DNA from: an uncultured Eubacteriales bacterium
GTDB lineage: Bacteria > Bacillota > Clostridia > Christensenellales > CAG-314
Length of the DNA stretch: 16,820 nucleotides
Reading direction: 5' to 3'
NCBI GenBank assembly: GCA_948938605.1
Contig: CARAIG010000036.1
Span: 1 to 16,820, forward strand
Both the position numbers and the translations under genes were made by a program. Below are positions 15,299-16,820 of this stretch, piece by piece (position 1 is the stretch's first letter; the number at the start of each line of letters is the position of its first letter). The notes beneath the pieces were generated by a model. The model was not told the origin of the DNA, did not search any database, and saw nothing but the letters and a program-made list of their open reading frames with translations.

Positions 15299-15332
15299 AG
15301 CGGCTATCGTGTTTAGCACAATAGCCGCTTTT
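15299..15332 (+). terminator. Intrinsic terminator after immunity gene 3
   Basis: AGCGGCTAT (15299-15307) pairs with ATAGCCGCT (15321-15329), extended by GTG/CAC beyond one mismatch, with loop TTTAG. It is followed by TTTT (15329-15332). The hairpin begins six bases after the stop codon and is plausible as the terminator of cassette 3. Confidence 0.72.
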
Positions 15333-15435
15333 AGTAAATATCATATGATTTGCGTTTGCCGATTCTACTTAACGTAGGTTAGCTAAAAATTTGCAAAAGA
15401 TAGTATTATATCTGTGTAGAATTTTAACTATACAA

Positions 15436-15469
15436 ATAGCCGAGAGTTTTACTCAAAACTCTCGGCTAT
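15436..15469. terminator. Perfect palindrome between cassettes, loop ACTC
   Basis: The same 15-bp arms as at 13719-13752, but with loop ACTC, the reverse complement of GAGT. The whole 34-base palindrome is thus inverted relative to its sister while the flanks on both sides stay in the same orientation. Confidence 0.7.
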
Positions 15470-15594
15470 GTTGCTGTTAATTTCCGTTAATGTGTCTTGT
15501 AGGTTTTGTTGCCAACAGTCAATATTCTGCTTGTCCGTTTTGTTTTTATACGGCTTGCCTGTTGCTACGTTCCGTATTATGCAACTGTGGGTAG

Positions 15595-16482
15595 TTGTAC
15601 CCGCTTTCGTCTGTTTTAGGCATTATTGACAGCAAGGGACAACTTGTGGTACAATACGACCACACAGCATACGGCGTTGTGACGATTGCTTTGGATACAA
15701 ACGACATCGGAAAGATTAATCCGTTCCGTTACAAAGGATACTACTACGACCAAGAGAGCGGAATGTATTACTGTCATACAAGATATTTCGTGCCTGAGTG
15801 GGGTAGATGGTTGAATGCAAGTATTGTTAGTCATCAAGATGTTTTTAATGCGTTCAGTTACTGCAAAAACGATCCGATTTTGAGAGATGTAGTGTTTAAC
15901 GGTAATTCTAATTATTTGGGTTCGTGTGAAAAAATTGCAAGCGAAACAATTAGTGTTCAACAAGTATCTAATTCTTTTGTTACGAGTACAAATTGGAAAG
16001 TGTTTGGCTATGAACATAGAACATCTGCTGGTTGGGAAGCCGATGGCAGGATGTTCACATCTAGTATTTTAAGAATAGGAGTTTCTTCTTATATAACACA
16101 TTCAACTGCTGATAAACCGTCGGTGTTTTATGCTTTTACAGGGCATGTAGAAACGGATTCGTTGAGTCTTATTGGTGAAACTTGGTATGCCGGTATAGGA
16201 ATGAAATGGGGTGATATATTTGGGACGGAAGTTCAAGTGGAAACACTTGGTATTGCAGGTAAAGTAAACTATGGTAATTTTAGTATTGCTGTGGATTTAA
16301 ACTTACTAGGTGGATTATCTATTACTTTTGGAAAAGATGAGAATTTAGGAAATTGCGATGTTTCCACGACAGGTTTTACCATAGGTGTAAATTTCTTGTC
16401 GTTAGCTTATGTTATTCTTGCAATAGGTTCCTTATTTCAGCCATCAAGTGTTCCTTCGGCACCTAGCTATCAACCAGTATAG
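15595..16482 (+). CDS. Silent RHS tip cassette 4 (orphan rhs C-terminus)
   Basis: A 295-codon frame from a TTG right after a TAG, without a ribosome site, as in cassette 2. The core end runs from 15616 to 15816. The tip (about 220 residues) does not have the NNPI-x-x-IDPSG junction but reads FSYCKNDPIL, then a Gly/Thr/Val-rich probable beta domain with FYAFTGHVETD and a hydrophobic end (FLSLAYVILAIGSLF). This layout matches tip 1 (FYSFADIGLDD, then a hydrophobic end), so the two are probably distant members of one tip family. The partner gene lies 88 bases further on, a wider gap than in the other cassettes, with a hairpin in it. It is likely a stored tip. Confidence 0.78.
   Translation: MYPLSSVLGIIDSKGQLVVQYDHTAYGVVTIALDTNDIGKINPFRYKGYYYDQESGMYYCHTRYFVPEWGRWLNASIVSHQDVFNAFSYCKNDPILRDVVFNGNSNYLGSCEKIASETISVQQVSNSFVTSTNWKVFGYEHRTSAGWEADGRMFTSSILRIGVSSYITHSTADKPSVFYAFTGHVETDSLSLIGETWYAGIGMKWGDIFGTEVQVETLGIAGKVNYGNFSIAVDLNLLGGLSITFGKDENLGNCDVSTTGFTIGVNFLSLAYVILAIGSLFQPSSVPSAPSYQPV
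15616..15816 (+). repeat. RHS core-end repeat, copy 4 (mosaic)
   Basis: It starts like copies 2 and 3 (LGIIDSKGQLVVQYD), then from 15664 to 15755 is identical over 92 bases to 10552-10643 of the full-length gene, then diverges again (RYFVPEWGRWLN with different codons). This is a patch typical of gene conversion or recombination. Confidence 0.88.
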
Positions 16483-16515
16483 AATGATCTTTGTATATAT
16501 TTAAAAATATAATTG

Positions 16516-16549
16516 GCTTGCTGTATGTTTATTTAAATATACAGCAAGC
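16516..16549 (+). terminator. Hairpin between tip 4 and its partner gene
   Basis: An 11-bp perfect stem, GCTTGCTGTAT / ATACAGCAAGC, with a 12-base AT-rich loop, followed by the weak tract ACTTTAG. It lies between the tip stop and the ribosome site of the next gene and could terminate or attenuate transcription into it. Confidence 0.55.
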
Positions 16550-16570
16550 ACTTTAGAAGGAGTAATAGAT

Positions 16571-16820
16571 ATGCAGTTGTTGGAAGAGAAAAAGCAATAT
16601 ATTAAATGCAATATTTTAATAAAGTTCAAGCAATTATATTTACTTATTTTATGTTTTCTAGTTAGTGCAATATTAAGCATAGCGTTTGCCATTGTGAAAT
16701 TTAACAATGGTGTTTGCATTTCATTATTTTTTACAATAGCCATATTAATTAGTGTATTGGTTATATTTTTTAATATTAAATCGTATTCGGAAAAATTATG
16801 GGAAAGCGTTTTTGGTCAAA
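16571..16820 (+). CDS. Two-helix membrane protein, putative immunity for tip 4 (cut by window end)
   Basis: The frame opens at 16571 behind AGAAGGAG (16554-16561) and is still open at the window edge, giving 83 residues. It has a short charged N terminus (MQLLEEKKQYIK), membrane helices at about 22-43 and 48-69, then the start of a soluble domain (KSYSEKLWESVFGQ). Its place behind tip 4 and its two-helix start match the partners of the other three tips, so immunity is the likely role. No family is recognised and the C-terminal domain is outside the window. Confidence 0.7.
   Translation, partial: MQLLEEKKQYIKCNILIKFKQLYLLILCFLVSAILSIAFAIVKFNNGVCISLFFTIAILISVLVIFFNIKSYSEKLWESVFGQ

Larger units (their letters stand above)
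15387..15816 (+). repeat. Long direct repeat, copy B (cassette 4 leader plus core end)
   Basis: Second copy of the 13670-14100 repeat. It shows that a whole unit of palindrome, spacer, core end, tip and immunity gene was duplicated, with only the tip and partner then replaced. Confidence 0.85.

Noticed and set aside
13670..15816. CRISPR array or insertion sequence from the repeated palindromes
   Set aside because: There are only two copies, 1.7 kb apart, no short regular repeats or spacers, and no transposase or target duplications.
10504..16820. Shufflon or integron with its own recombinase
   Set aside because: No recombinase or integrase gene is visible in the window, and all cassettes are in the same orientation; homologous recombination through the core end explains the data more simply.

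Overview
The window looks like a Bacillota (Clostridia-type) genome: AT-rich DNA, strong AAGGAG/GGAGG ribosome-binding sites, tightly packed operons, and phage-type holins and sigma-like regulators. I see no integrase, transposase, tRNA or rRNA. The genus cannot be named from sequence alone.

Left part (1-2700). Two coupled genes on the minus strand encode an ECF-like sigma factor and an XRE regulator. The XRE start codon lies only a few bases from an open frame that reads as the tail of a PAS domain and runs into a hybrid histidine kinase on the plus strand. The kinase has therefore lost its 5' end, and the point near 838-850 looks like an insertion or rearrangement boundary.

Middle (2870-5940). 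A sigma-A-like promoter carries a LexA-like palindrome. It is followed by a folded leader, a 55-residue zinc-ribbon protein and an attenuator-like terminator. Next come two coupled sigma-70-region-4-like regulators closed by a strong terminator. An operon then starts with a membrane/coiled-coil protein, a three-segment phage-type holin and a nucleotidyltransferase whose N-terminal half resembles a Fic fold with its catalytic motif lost.

Right part (5959-16820). The operon runs into a 1786-residue RHS/YD-repeat protein with two LamG-like inserts, a conserved core end and a variable C-terminal tip, followed by a small two-helix membrane protein (likely immunity). Three more units follow in the same orientation. 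Each repeats only the last 201 bp of the RHS core (from Leu-Gly-Ile to the Trp-Leu-Asn end), joins it to a different tip, and ends with its own two-helix membrane protein; the last is cut by the window edge. These units lack convincing starts and look like a silent store of tips and immunity genes that could recombine onto the full-length RHS. One core copy is a mosaic with 92 bp identical to the active gene.

Taken together (inference), this is a polymorphic-toxin locus in which sigma-like regulators, possibly under DNA-damage control, drive a holin module, an NTase-Fic-like protein and an RHS toxin that has no signal peptide. The layout recalls the TcdR-TcdE-toxin and UviA-UviB arrangements of clostridia. 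All four tips are hydrophobic at the end or throughout, and all four partners are membrane proteins, which points to the membrane as the toxin target.
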